A stretch of DNA of 64,000 bases from Flavobacterium pectinovorum (GTDB lineage: Bacteria; Bacteroidota; Bacteroidia; Flavobacteriales; Flavobacteriaceae), in NCBI RefSeq assembly GCF_022802975.1, contig NZ_JAFEVZ010000001.1, forward strand, positions 186,001-250,000. The letters run 5' to 3'. The translations under genes and the position numbers were made by a program. The notes beneath the pieces were generated by a model that saw only the letters and a program-made list of their open reading frames with translations, did not search any database and was not told where the DNA came from. This document shows positions 1 through 7,912 of the stretch, one piece after another (position 1 is the stretch's first letter; each line of letters begins with the position of its first letter).

Positions 1-1443
1 CTTTATGTCCGATATGCGGTCTGCAAAGAAAGTAATTTTTTCTGGATATTTCAAAATTAATATTTCATATGCTTGTATTGCTTTTGTGTATTTTTTTTGT
101 TCCAAATATACTCTGGCTAAGGTTTCTGTCATTAAGTAAGAATTATCTTCTTTGTAAGAATCAGGTTGTACCGCCGGAGTTATTGCAGTTTGTTTTATAG
201 GAGAGATTTTTGGATTTGTTTCGATGAATTTATCGATTATTTCTGCTTTTTTCTTTTTTTCTTCGTCTATCATTTCATTTTCGACTAGGTTTTCAACTTT
301 TGTTTCTGATTTTACAGCTTCTATTGAATCTTCATTTGTTCTGTCAATTGGCTCTGGTCGGGCTAATTGCAGCCATTCCTGAAAAGAGTGTTTTTCATTA
401 ACAGAAAAATCCAATGGTTTTCCTATTTCCAGATTTTCTTCGGCAGTTTTTACTGTTTCCGGAACTTCAATTTCTTTTGGTTCTTCAGTTACTTTGGATT
501 CTTCAACTACAGGTACTTCTTCAAAAATAACTGCTGAGGCTTCTTGTAATGAAGTATATGTTGATTTTTCAATTGGCTCAATTCTTACTTCTGCAATTTC
601 ATCTTCTACAATTTCATCAAAAAAAGTTCGTGTTATTTCCTTTATAATAGGTGTTTCTTCAATAGTTGGAGTTACTTCTTTAAAAGAATCTAATGTTGGT
701 TGCTCGATAATTGATTCAATCGGATTTTCTTCAATTTTGGCAGATTCTTCAAAAACATTGGTTGTTACTTCTTTAAAAGAATCTAAAGTCGGTTGCTCTA
801 TAATTGTTTCAATTGGATTTTCTTCAATTTTAGCAGACTCTTCAAAAGCATTGGTTGTTACTTCTTTGAAAGAATCTAAAGTCGGTTGCTCTATAATTGA
901 TTCAATTGGATTTTCTTCAATTTTGGCAGACTCTTCAAAAATATTGGTTGTTACTTCTTTGAAAGAATCTAAAATAGATTGTTTCGTAATTGGTTCAATT
1001 GATTTTTCTTCAGTTTTTACAGGTTCTTCAAAAGTTACCACGGTTGTAGCTTCTTTAATTGAATCTAAAATAGACTTTTCAATAGGATCAATATGCATCT
1101 CTGCCAGTTTCTTTTTTTCTTCTGCTGAAACAATTTCGCTGTCAAAAACAGTAATGTTTAAAAGATCTCTAAGCTTACGGTCGTAATATTCGCCCTGAAT
1201 AGAAGTGAAAGTCTCAGAAGTAATAAAATCAAACAAAACAGACCGATCTGATGTATGGGCAGCTGTAACTTTTAAGGCATAATTATACTTAAAGCTGTTT
1301 TGGTTGTAAAGTCCCTTCAGTCGTAATGCACGTGCACTTTGAAAATAGGGAAATTCATTCAAAACACTTCCTAATGCTTCTGTCTGCTTTTCTGTGATAG
1401 CATCAGGTTTGTTAATTAGGTAAGTATAATTTGTTACGTTCAT
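1..1443 (-). CDS. TPR-containing hypothetical protein (C-terminus cut by window edge)
   Basis: The minus-strand reading frame starts at ATG 1443-1441 (MNVTNYTYLINKPD) and stays open to base 1, giving 481 codons with the C-terminus outside the window. The N-terminal ~110 residues (FPYFQSARALRLKGLYNQ) look like helical TPR-type sequence. The middle is acidic and contains about five copies of a 31-32 residue repeat. The last visible part returns to a TPR-like helix pair (YTKAIQAYEILILKYPEK). No signal peptide is seen. It follows the LptE-like gene by 78 bp on the same strand and probably belongs to the miaB-to-lptE transcription unit. In other flavobacteria a protein of this type commonly sits in this place. 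Function unknown; a scaffolding role is only a guess. The plus-strand reading frame over the repeats is a shadow. Confidence 0.75.
   Translation of the reverse strand, partial: MNVTNYTYLINKPDAITEKQTEALGSVLNEFPYFQSARALRLKGLYNQNSFKYNYALKVTAAHTSDRSVLFDFITSETFTSIQGEYYDRKLRDLLNITVFDSEIVSAEEKKKLAEMHIDPIEKSILDSIKEATTVVTFEEPVKTEEKSIEPITKQSILDSFKEVTTNIFEESAKIEENPIESIIEQPTLDSFKEVTTNAFEESAKIEENPIETIIEQPTLDSFKEVTTNVFEESAKIEENPIESIIEQPTLDSFKEVTPTIEETPIIKEITRTFFDEIVEDEIAEVRIEPIEKSTYTSLQEASAVIFEEVPVVEESKVTEEPKEIEVPETVKTAEENLEIGKPLDFSVNEKHSFQEWLQLARPEPIDRTNEDSIEAVKSETKVENLVENEMIDEEKKKKAEIIDKFIETNPKISPIKQTAITPAVQPDSYKEDNSYLMTETLARVYLEQKKYTKAIQAYEILILKYPEKITFFADRISDIK
650..1090 (-). repeat. In-frame tandem repeat, ~93-96 bp unit, about 5 copies
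   Basis: The word gttgttacttcttt and its surroundings recur at 671 (partial), 761, 854, 947 and 1043, with spacing of 93, 93, 93 and 96 bp. On the coding minus strand each unit encodes about 31 residues of the type PIESIIEQPTLDSFKEVTTN followed by an acidic FEESAKIEEN tail. The central copies are almost identical, which suggests recent expansion. Confidence 0.85.
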
Positions 1444-1521
1444 TATTTATTTTTTAATCGTTTTTATGTTTAATTGTTTAGTCTTTGTTCATCGATTTAA
1501 CGATTAAACAAACCAATAGTT

Positions 1522-2040
1522 TTACCATTTTGCTAATGACTCATTAAAGATGTCCTGAGTAATTCTTTCAAATATATCTTTGATAGCTTCATTTAAAACA
1601 GTTCCGGTAAGTTGCGATTGAGCAGGATAATCATGATAAAATTCGAATGTTTTTTCAAAATCGTCTGTTTCCTTCTTTTTGTTTGAAAAACGAACATTTA
1701 CACGGATTGTTAAACGGTTTTGTGAGGCCGCAGCATCCCCGTTGTTTGTCACTGCACTTGCAGTCATTGGTGTAATTCGGTAATCTGTAATTTCGCCTTC
1801 ATAGAGTAAATCGCCATTAGAACTTACCAGATTTAAATTGGTCTGGTTCATAATCAAATCCTGTAATGCTAGTGTGAATTCTCTGTCAATTCCCGGTTCA
1901 ATCAAATCTGCGTTATTCTGAAAAAAGTTTACCTGAAATGTTTTGGCATCAATCGGTGCTGCACCTGTAAAATTATATATACCACAGCCACTAAAGGTAG
2001 TAGCGATTAACAGGATTAAAATATATTTTAAGTTTTTCAT
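1522..2040 (-). CDS. lptE: LptE-like outer-membrane lipoprotein
   Basis: The 172-residue protein has a lipoprotein signal peptide ending in the lipobox FSGC (Cys19) followed by GIYNFTGAAPIDAKTFQV, typical of the Bacteroidota LptE family. LptE plugs the LptD barrel that inserts LPS into the outer leaflet of the outer membrane. The C-terminal part (DYPAQSQLTGTVLNEAIKDI) is the usual helical end. It lies between the sigma-54-type activator and the TPR protein on the same strand, and the length fits the family. The assignment rests on the signal peptide, the conserved N-terminus and the gene order. Confidence 0.82.
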   Translation of the reverse strand: MKNLKYILILLIATTFSGCGIYNFTGAAPIDAKTFQVNFFQNNADLIEPGIDREFTLALQDLIMNQTNLNLVSSNGDLLYEGEITDYRITPMTASAVTNNGDAAASQNRLTIRVNVRFSNKKKETDDFEKTFEFYHDYPAQSQLTGTVLNEAIKDIFERITQDIFNESLAKW

Positions 2041-2128
2041 TTTTTAGTTTAAGAGTTGTTTGCCGGTTCGCCAACGTCCGGGTCAAAGATATTTATTTTG
2101 GTAAAAACATTTTAGTCTTTGTGGTAAA

Positions 2129-3388
2129 TTACAAGTCGAACTGTTTGATTTTTCGATATAAGGTTCTCTCAGAAATTCCTAATTCATCAGCTGCGGCCTT
2201 TCGTTTACCTTTATTCTTCTCTAATGATTTCTTAATCATTTCGATTTCTTTTTGTTCTAAGCGTAAAATCTCTTCTTCTTCAATCGTTTCAGCGTCTAAA
2301 TAATTGTTGTCATCTTGTATATGATAATTATCTTCATGTGTTGCCGGTTTCATGACTGCTGTTCTTGGTTCTTCTTCAAAATCAATTTCACTGTCGTTTT
2401 GCTGATTTCCGTATATTTTCTGAATTAAATTCGGATTAATATCCTGTACTTTTGATGAACCGTTTTTCATCAGTTCAAGAGTCAGTTTTTTCAAATCGTT
2501 CAGGTCGCTTTTCATGTCAAAAAGTACCTTATATAAAATGTCTCTTTCGGTACTGAAATCACTTTCTTTTTTACTGTCACTGATAACAGAAGGGAGATTG
2601 CTTCCTTCAGCAGGTAAATACGATTGTAAAGTAGCAAGTTTTATATCACGATTGGTTTCTAAAACGGAGATTTGTTCAGCAACATTTCGAAGCTGACGAA
2701 TATTTCCGCTCCATCTGAATTTTTGTAAAAGCTGAACAGCATCATCATCTAATCTTAAAGGTGGCATTTTGTATTTATGAGCAAAATCAGCTACAAATTT
2801 TCGGAACAATAAATGAATATCCTCATTTCGTTCACGCAAAGGAGGTAATGTGATTTCGACAGTGCTTAAACGATAATACAAATCTTCACGGAATTTTCCT
2901 TTTTCGATAGCATTGAATAAATTCACATTCGTTGCCGCAACAATTCTCACATTGGTTTTTTGAACCTGTGAAGAACCTACTTTTATAAATTCGCCATTTT
3001 CAAGAACACGAAGTAAACGAACTTGGGTTGTTAAAGGCAACTCACCAACTTCGTCAAGAAAAATTGTTCCGCCATCGGCTACTTCAAAGTAACCTTCACG
3101 CGTACTGGTTGCACCTGTAAAAGCACCTTTTTCGTGTCCAAAAAGTTCACTGTCAATAGTTCCTTCCGGAATGGCACCGCAGTTTACGGCAATATATTTT
3201 CCGTGCTTTCTGTGCGAAAGCGAATGTATAATTCTAGGAATATTTTCTTTACCAACACCACTTTCCCCGGTTACCATTACTGAAATGTCAGTTGGAGCAA
3301 CCTGAATGGCTTTTTCGATAGCACGATTTAATTTCGGATCATTACCAATAATCTCAAATCGTTGTTTTATTGCTTGAACTGTTTCCAT
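2129..3388 (-). CDS. Sigma-54-interacting transcriptional activator (AAA+ plus Fis-type HTH), no receiver domain
   Basis: 419 residues. The AAA+ domain begins almost at the N-terminus: Walker A GESGVGKE (~residue 41), the sigma-54 contact loop GAFTGAT (~88-94), Walker B-like GGTIFLDEVGELP and the arginine-finger region FREDLYYRLSTVEITLPPLRER. The extreme C-terminus is a Fis-type helix-turn-helix (AAADELGISERTLYRKIKQF). An acidic linker (~270-370) separates the two. There is no N-terminal receiver, GAF or PAS domain, so activity must be controlled by another protein or by expression. Proteins of this family use ATP hydrolysis to open sigma-54 promoters. It follows miaB by 90 bp and precedes lptE by 88 bp. 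Confidence 0.88.
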   Translation of the reverse strand: METVQAIKQRFEIIGNDPKLNRAIEKAIQVAPTDISVMVTGESGVGKENIPRIIHSLSHRKHGKYIAVNCGAIPEGTIDSELFGHEKGAFTGATSTREGYFEVADGGTIFLDEVGELPLTTQVRLLRVLENGEFIKVGSSQVQKTNVRIVAATNVNLFNAIEKGKFREDLYYRLSTVEITLPPLRERNEDIHLLFRKFVADFAHKYKMPPLRLDDDAVQLLQKFRWSGNIRQLRNVAEQISVLETNRDIKLATLQSYLPAEGSNLPSVISDSKKESDFSTERDILYKVLFDMKSDLNDLKKLTLELMKNGSSKVQDINPNLIQKIYGNQQNDSEIDFEEEPRTAVMKPATHEDNYHIQDDNNYLDAETIEEEEILRLEQKEIEMIKKSLEKNKGKRKAAADELGISERTLYRKIKQFDL

Positions 3389-3410
3389 ATTAATTACTAA
3401 TTGATAGTTT

Positions 3411-3471
3411 ACAATTGATAATTATTATAGATAACGAAAAACAAAATTGGTCATTATCAATTATCAATTGT
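3411..3471. repeat. Short inverted repeat between miaB and the activator gene
   Basis: acaattgataa at 3411-3421 is the exact reverse complement of ttatcaattgt at 3461-3471. The sequence is AT-only around it. It may be a weak intra-operon hairpin or a dispersed repeat. Confidence 0.5.
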
Positions 3472-3478
3472 TAATTTT

Positions 3479-4924
3479 TTAATTCATCTCAGAATACCCA
3501 ACCGCTTCACCTTTTAAAGTTCCACTTGTACAGCTCGTTATTTTCACATTTACAAAATCCCCAATTTTATAATTCTCTTTAGGGAAAACTACTGTGATGC
3601 TTTGAGAATTTCTTCCTGAGAATTCTTCTTTAGATTTTTTAGAAACTTTCTCAATTAAAACTTCAACTGTTTTTCCAACAAATTCCTCACTTCTAAACCA
3701 GGCGTGTTTTTGTTGTAAATCGACAATTTCCTGTAGTCTTCTGGCTTTGGTTTCTTCTTCAACATCATCTTCCATTTTTCTTCCGGCAAGAGTTCCAGGA
3801 CGTTCCGAATACGAATACATATAACCGAAATTGTATTTCACATATTCCATCAAACTCATCGTATCTTGGTGATCTTCTTCTGTTTCAGTTGGGAAACCGG
3901 CAATCATATCCTGCGAAATCGAAGCGTCCGGAACAATCGCCCTGATTTTATCAATCAAAGCCATATATTCTTCACGGGAATGCAAACGGTTCATTTCTTT
4001 CAAGATTCTATTGCTTCCGGACTGAACCGGCAAGTGAATGTGTTTACAGATATTTGGATATTTTGCCATAACATGCAAAATACTTTCGTGCATATCCTGA
4101 GGGTTCGAAGTCGAGAAGCGAATTCTCATTTTAGGAAAACCAACCGCAACCATTTCTAATAATTGGTCAAAATCAACCGCAGTTGCTTTTTGCATTTCAG
4201 AAGCGTTTACGAAGTCTTTTTTCAAACCGCCACCGTACCAAAGATAACTGTCAACATTTTGTCCTAAAAGTGTGATTTCCTTAAAGCCTTTATCCCACAA
4301 ATCCTGAATTTCATTCATAATACTTTGTGGTTCACGACTACGTTCACGTCCGCGTGTAAAAGGCACAACGCAAAACGTACACATATTATCGCAGCCACGA
4401 GTGATCGAAACCAAAGCTGTGATTCCGTTACTCATTAAACGAACAGGCGAAATATCTCCGTAAGTTTCTTCTTTGGATAAAATTACATTGATGGCGTCGC
4501 GACCTTCTTCAACTTCTGCCAATAAATTCGGCAGATCTTTATAAGCATCCGGACCCACAACAAGATCAACTATTTTTTCTTCTTCCAGAAACTGACTTTT
4601 CAAACGTTCCGCCATACAGCCCAAAACGCCTACTTTCATTTTCGGATTCGTACGTTTTACAGCATTATATTTTTCCAGACGTTTACGAATGGTTTGCTCA
4701 GCTTTGTCCCGAATAGAACAAGTATTTACCAAAACCAAATCGGCTTCTTCTAATACCGAAGTAGTATTATATCCTCCGTCAGATAAAATGGAAGCAACGA
4801 CTTCACTGTCCGAAAAATTCATCGCACAACCATAACTTTCTATAAATAGTTTTTTAGTATTCTCAGGTTTATTTTCTAAAACAAGATTTTCGCCTTGTTT
4901 GCTTTCTTCAATAATCTTTTCCAT
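3479..4924 (-). CDS. miaB: tRNA-2-methylthio-N6-dimethylallyladenosine synthase MiaB
   Basis: The 481-residue protein has the three MiaB domains. The N-terminal methylthiotransferase domain carries cysteines in SYGCAMNFSDSE, NTCSIRD and GVLGCMAERLK. The radical-SAM core has the CxxxCxxC motif in RGCDNMCTFCVVPFTRGRER (~residue 177). A TRAM domain lies at the C-terminus (VLIEKVSKKSKEEFSGRNSQ). It adds the methylthio group to i6A37 of tRNAs reading UNN codons, using two 4Fe-4S clusters and SAM. It heads a minus-strand series miaB, activator, lptE, TPR protein. A promoter match lies just upstream at 4942-4973. Confidence 0.96.
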   Translation of the reverse strand: MEKIIEESKQGENLVLENKPENTKKLFIESYGCAMNFSDSEVVASILSDGGYNTTSVLEEADLVLVNTCSIRDKAEQTIRKRLEKYNAVKRTNPKMKVGVLGCMAERLKSQFLEEEKIVDLVVGPDAYKDLPNLLAEVEEGRDAINVILSKEETYGDISPVRLMSNGITALVSITRGCDNMCTFCVVPFTRGRERSREPQSIMNEIQDLWDKGFKEITLLGQNVDSYLWYGGGLKKDFVNASEMQKATAVDFDQLLEMVAVGFPKMRIRFSTSNPQDMHESILHVMAKYPNICKHIHLPVQSGSNRILKEMNRLHSREEYMALIDKIRAIVPDASISQDMIAGFPTETEEDHQDTMSLMEYVKYNFGYMYSYSERPGTLAGRKMEDDVEEETKARRLQEIVDLQQKHAWFRSEEFVGKTVEVLIEKVSKKSKEEFSGRNSQSITVVFPKENYKIGDFVNVKITSCTSGTLKGEAVGYSEMN

Positions 4925-4941
4925 TGTAAAATTTCAAAGTG

Positions 4942-4973
4942 CAAAGATAGCGCAAATACCATTAATATGACAA
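4942..4973 (-). promoter_or_regulatory. Bacteroidota-type promoter for miaB
   Basis: On the minus strand TTG (4973-4971) is followed after 21 bp by TATCTTTG (4949-4942), matching TAnnTTTG. The start of transcription would be about 10 bp upstream of the miaB ATG at 4924. The spacer is slightly long. Confidence 0.55.
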
Positions 4974-5345
4974 GATGTCAGATAAAGAATTAACAATGTT
5001 TTCAGAATCGTTTGTTAGCATTGTTTTACAAATACATTTCACAAATTACATTTTACTTATTAGGAGCTATTTCCGGCTTTCCGTTTCAAGTCCTCGTTAA
5101 AAAAGCAAAGTTTCTAAATGTTTTAAAAAGAGCTTCCGCTGGTCGCTTTTTTAAAACAGGAAACTTTTGCTTTTTAACTCCGGGCTTTACACTTCAATCC
5201 GGGCTAGAAACTTTAGTATTAAAAAGAACATTTCAGAGACATCAACCTTTAAAAATTGTACCTATATATAATGAATCTCTTTTCAGATAAATCTTCAATT
5301 TTTAGAAACATAATATCAAAATACTTCAAAAATGAATTATCGGAG
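4974..5345. other. Intergenic region between miaB and topA; contains a structured repeat
   Basis: The two genes diverge, and 468 bp separate them including both promoters. The middle is taken by the hairpin repeat at 5062-5208. The 92-codon frame at 5012-5290 runs through that repeat and has no family resemblance, so I treat it as non-coding. Confidence 0.6.
5062..5208. repeat. Structured dispersed repeat (GGAGCTATTTCC ... GGGCTAG type), copy 1
   Basis: The element starts with GGAGCTATTTCCGGC and ends with AATCCGGGCTAG. Inside it a 19-nt arm at 5096-5114 pairs with 5160-5178 (one-base shifts only), and a further arm ATGTTTTAAAAAG pairs with CTTTTTTAAAACA, giving a long hairpin. A second copy with the same conserved ends, opposite orientation and a different central hairpin lies at 57014-57093. 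Conserved ends around a variable hairpin resemble dispersed flavobacterial intergenic elements. An Rfam motif such as Flavo-1 is a candidate name that I could not test. Confidence 0.7.
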
Positions 5346-5374
5346 TTGATATTTAAAAAAAACTTCTACTTTTG
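5346..5374 (+). promoter_or_regulatory. Bacteroidota-type promoter for topA
   Basis: TTG at 5346-5348, an 18-bp spacer and TACTTTTG at 5367-5374 match TTG / TAnnTTTG well. Transcription would begin near 5380, just ahead of ATG 5393. This argues against the in-frame TTG at 5372 as the start. Confidence 0.72.
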
Positions 5375-5392
5375 TTGCAGAAAAAAAGAGCA

Positions 5393-7909
5393 ATGGCAAA
5401 GAATTTAGTAATAGTGGAGTCACCTGCAAAGGCAAAAACGATCGAGAAATTTCTCGGGAGTGATTTTCAGGTGGAGTCGAGTTATGGTCACATAGCCGAC
5501 TTACCTTCCAAGGAAATAGGAGTAGATGTCGAAAATGGTTTTAAGCCTAAATACGAAGTTTCTCCTGATAAAAAAGCCTTGGTAACGAAACTAAAATCAC
5601 TATCTAAAAATGCCGAAATGGTTTGGTTAGCAAGCGATGAGGACCGCGAAGGAGAAGCTATTTCATGGCACTTGGCGGAAGAACTGAAACTGGATACAAA
5701 AAAAACCAAAAGAATTGTTTTTCATGAAATTACAAAATCTGCGATTCTAAAAGCAATTGATAACCCAAGAGAAATTGATTATAATTTAGTAAATGCGCAA
5801 CAGGCACGTCGTGTTTTGGATCGTCTAGTAGGTTATGAATTATCTCCGGTTTTATGGAGGAAAATTAAAGGGGGGCTTTCTGCCGGACGTGTGCAGTCAG
5901 TTTCAGTTCGTTTGATTGTTGAAAGAGAACGAGAAATTCAGAATTTCAATGCAGTTGCAAGTTATTCTGTAGTGGCAGAATTTGTGAATGAATCCGGAAA
6001 AGCTTTCAAAGCTAAATTGCCAAAAAATTTCAATACAAAAAAAGAGGCCGAGGATTTTTTAAATCAAAACATCGGATCACAATATAAGGTAGCCGATTTA
6101 GAAACTAAACCTACCAAAAAATCTCCAACAGCGCCCTTTACAACTTCTACGCTTCAACAAGAAGCAGCAAGAAAATTGTATTTGCCGGTAGGGATCACAA
6201 TGCAATTAGCCCAACGTTTATACGAGGCCGGACTTATCACTTATATGAGAACGGATAGCGTGAACCTTTCTAAAGAGGCAATGAATGCTGCAGAAGCTGA
6301 GATCATAAAATCTTACGGAAAAGAGTTCTCAAAACCCAGAACATTTGCTAATAAAAGCAAAGGAGCTCAAGAAGCACACGAAGCAATTCGTCCTACTGAT
6401 ATGTCACGTCATACAGTAAATATCGATCGTGATCAGGCTCGTTTGTATGATTTGATCTGGAAAAGAACTCTTGCCTCGCAAATGAGCGATGCGCAGCTTG
6501 AAAGAACAAACGTAAAAATTGAAGCAAATAATCATAGTGAAATTTTTACAGCTTCCGGAGAAGTTTTACTTTTTGAAGGTTTCTTAAAAGTGTATTTAGA
6601 AGGTCATGATGATGACGAAGAAGAACAGGAAGGAATGTTGCCAGCTTTAAAAGTGAATGAAAAATTAGCTAATAATTATATTACAGCAACAGAACGATAT
6701 TCAAGACCACCTGCAAGATATACAGAGGCATCTTTAGTGAAAAAACTAGAAGAATTAGGTATTGGGCGTCCGTCTACTTACGCGCCAACAATCTCTACAA
6801 TTATCAACAGAAATTATGTTGAAAAAGGAACGCTTGAAGGTCAGGAACGTAATTATACACAGCTAACTTTGCAAAGCAGTAAAGTTGGTGAAAAGATATT
6901 AAAAGAAAATACAGGTTCAGATAAAGGAAAATTAGTTCCTACAGATATCGGAACAATCGTTACGGATTTCCTGGTAAAAAACTTTGGAAATATTCTGGAT
7001 TATAATTTCACAGCAAAGGTTGAGCAGGATTTTGACGAAATTGCCGAAGGGAATATTGATTGGGCAACCATGATGCAGGAATTCTATGATAAGTTTCATC
7101 CAAATGTTAAAGATGTTGAAGCAAATGCGGAAAGAGAAAGCGGTGAAAGAATTCTTGGAAAAGATGCTGATGGAAGACAGGTATCTGTTCGTTTAGGAAA
7201 GTTTGGTCCGATGGCTCAAATTGGAGAAGCGGATGATGAAGATAAAAAGTTTGCCAGTTTAATGGCAGATCAGAATATTGGAAATATTACTTTAGAAGAA
7301 GCTTTGAATTTATTCTTACTGCCTAAAAATTTAGGGGAGTATAAAGGAGAGGAAGTTGAAGTGAGTAATGGGCGTTACGGACCTTATGTACGTCATGGAA
7401 GTGTTTTTATTTCCTTACCAAGAGGCGAAGATCCTTTGGCGGTTACAAAAGAAAGAGCTAAGGAGTTAATAGATGAAAAAGCGCTTGCCGATGCACCGAT
7501 TGCAGTTTATAAAGGAGAGGCAGTTCAAAAAGGTGCGGGACGTTTCGGTCCGTTTATCAAATGGAATGGTCTTTTTATAAATGTTAGTAAAAAATACAAT
7601 TTTGATAATTTATCGCAGGCGGATATTGAGGAGTTAATTGAGGATAAATTACAAAAAAATATAGATAAGGTTCTTCATAATTGGGAGGACGAAGGAATCT
7701 TGGTTGAAAAAGCACGTTGGGGTCGTTCTGTTATTACTAAAGGAAAAATCAAAATTGAATTAAGCAAAGATGTTGATGCAACTAAATTAACATTGGCGGA
7801 AGTTCAGGAGATGATTGCGAAAAAGACTCCGGCAAAGAAAACACCAGCAAAAAAAGCAACAACAGCAAAGAAAGCCCCGGCTAAAAAGCCAGCTGCTAAA
7901 AAGAAATAA
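5393..7909 (+). CDS. topA: DNA topoisomerase I (type IA)
   Basis: 838 residues from ATG 5393 (MAKNLVIVESPAKAKTIEKF). An upstream TTG at 5372 falls inside the -7 promoter element and is rejected. The TOPRIM domain carries VESPAKAKTI and the acidic SDEDREGEAIS motif. The catalytic tyrosine is Tyr284 in ITYMRTDSVNLS. The C-terminus has two or three topoisomerase C-terminal repeat segments (GKFGPMAQIG, NGRYGPYVRHG, GRFGPFIKWNG) and then a lysine/alanine/proline-rich basic tail (AKKTPAKK) for non-specific DNA contact. The enzyme relaxes negative supercoils. It is followed after 3 bp by the arginase-fold gene and then the gld genes, a gene order also seen in other gliding flavobacteria. Confidence 0.96.
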   Translation: MAKNLVIVESPAKAKTIEKFLGSDFQVESSYGHIADLPSKEIGVDVENGFKPKYEVSPDKKALVTKLKSLSKNAEMVWLASDEDREGEAISWHLAEELKLDTKKTKRIVFHEITKSAILKAIDNPREIDYNLVNAQQARRVLDRLVGYELSPVLWRKIKGGLSAGRVQSVSVRLIVEREREIQNFNAVASYSVVAEFVNESGKAFKAKLPKNFNTKKEAEDFLNQNIGSQYKVADLETKPTKKSPTAPFTTSTLQQEAARKLYLPVGITMQLAQRLYEAGLITYMRTDSVNLSKEAMNAAEAEIIKSYGKEFSKPRTFANKSKGAQEAHEAIRPTDMSRHTVNIDRDQARLYDLIWKRTLASQMSDAQLERTNVKIEANNHSEIFTASGEVLLFEGFLKVYLEGHDDDEEEQEGMLPALKVNEKLANNYITATERYSRPPARYTEASLVKKLEELGIGRPSTYAPTISTIINRNYVEKGTLEGQERNYTQLTLQSSKVGEKILKENTGSDKGKLVPTDIGTIVTDFLVKNFGNILDYNFTAKVEQDFDEIAEGNIDWATMMQEFYDKFHPNVKDVEANAERESGERILGKDADGRQVSVRLGKFGPMAQIGEADDEDKKFASLMADQNIGNITLEEALNLFLLPKNLGEYKGEEVEVSNGRYGPYVRHGSVFISLPRGEDPLAVTKERAKELIDEKALADAPIAVYKGEAVQKGAGRFGPFIKWNGLFINVSKKYNFDNLSQADIEELIEDKLQKNIDKVLHNWEDEGILVEKARWGRSVITKGKIKIELSKDVDATKLTLAEVQEMIAKKTPAKKTPAKKATTAKKAPAKKPAAKKK

Positions 7910-7912
7910 AAA

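Noticed and set aside
494..1186. Plus-strand 230-codon frame with repeated TSLKESKVGC units
   Set aside because: Shadow of the minus-strand TPR protein; its repeats come from the 93-bp units of that gene.
5012..5290. 92-codon plus-strand frame between miaB and topA
   Set aside because: Runs through the hairpin repeat at 5062-5208; no family features.
5372..5392. TTG start for topA seven codons upstream
   Set aside because: Lies in the -7 promoter element; ATG 5393 gives the usual N-terminus.
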